From an uncultured Clostridium sp. (GTDB lineage Bacteria > Bacillota > Clostridia > Lachnospirales > Lachnospiraceae): a DNA stretch of 64,000 nt. The stretch's first letter is position 1. Every line of letters begins with the position of its first letter. The notes beneath the pieces were generated by a model that was given only the letters and a program-made list of their open reading frames with translations, did no database searches and was not told where the DNA came from. Below, piece by piece: positions 63,985 to 64,000 of the stretch. A program made the translations under genes and the position numbers. The stretch covers positions 1-64,000 of the forward strand of contig CAMEIH010000006.1 of the NCBI GenBank assembly GCA_945917985.1, given 5' to 3'.

Positions 63985-64000
63985 AGGGCATATAAAAATT

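Overview
The window looks like chromosome from a motile, Gram-positive member of the Lachnospiraceae (Roseburia/Agathobacter-like). Evidence: clostridial-type ribosomal and RNA polymerase genes with GGAGG ribosome-binding sites, a short-cored flagellin, flagellar genes behind sigma-28 (SigD/FliA) promoters of the form CTAAAG-N15-CCGATATA, an ECF sigma/RsiV-type pair and Tn916-like Int/Xis/repressor debris. The family assignment is inferred from protein flavour and gene order; no database search was possible.

Layout. (1) 1-5.2 kb: decayed mobile-element debris: a TraX gene with an in-frame stop, a coiled-coil fragment, a truncated DUF6061-like ORF, an Int arm-domain fragment joined to the tail of a VanR-type response regulator, and intact Xis and XRE-repressor genes with an operator array. 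An apparently intact ECF sigma / RsiV-like anti-sigma / lipoprotein cassette sits inside it. (2) 5.2-22.9 kb: the core information cluster, all on the minus strand and transcribed rpmG-secE-nusG-rplK-rplA-(capA)-rplJ-rplL-rpoB-rpoC-rpsL-rpsG-fusA-tuf, with recognisable promoters, an L10 leader and terminators. A CapA-family gene is inserted in the middle, and fusA carries an in-frame TAG. (3) 23-29 kb: a FliD-like gene, glf with an XRE regulator, a DprA-like/phosphoribosyltransferase pair and a frameshifted Rpn-type nuclease gene. (4) 29-57.6 kb: a large glycan/teichoic-acid-like island. (5) 57.7-64 kb: flagellin, another glycosyltransferase, and flaG-fliD-fliS-flgN.

How the island may work. 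Two minus-strand operons (51.7 to 47.1 kb and 46.9 to 31.6 kb) encode two TagD-type cytidylyltransferase fusions, two CDP-glycerol glycerophosphotransferase-like proteins, a LicD phosphotransferase, a glycerophosphodiester phosphodiesterase, tandem TIM-barrel sugar isomerases, a methyltransferase and several GT2/GT4 enzymes. This is chemistry for a phospho-alditol-containing glycan. One sigma-28-type promoter matching the flagellin promoters precedes the licD operon, and a weaker one precedes the upstream operon. Both leaders carry a terminator-like hairpin just ahead of the first gene. Flagellin is bracketed by paralogous DUF3880 glycosyltransferases and GT2-TPR glycosyltransferases. My inference is a flagellin-modification system that decorates the filament with a teichoic-acid-like glycan.

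The most unusual structural signal is a Rossmann-like module (V-x-F-G-A-G ... D-N-[ND]-x-x-K-W-G) found in eight consecutive genes (33.5-44.9 kb), fused at different positions to unrelated catalytic domains.
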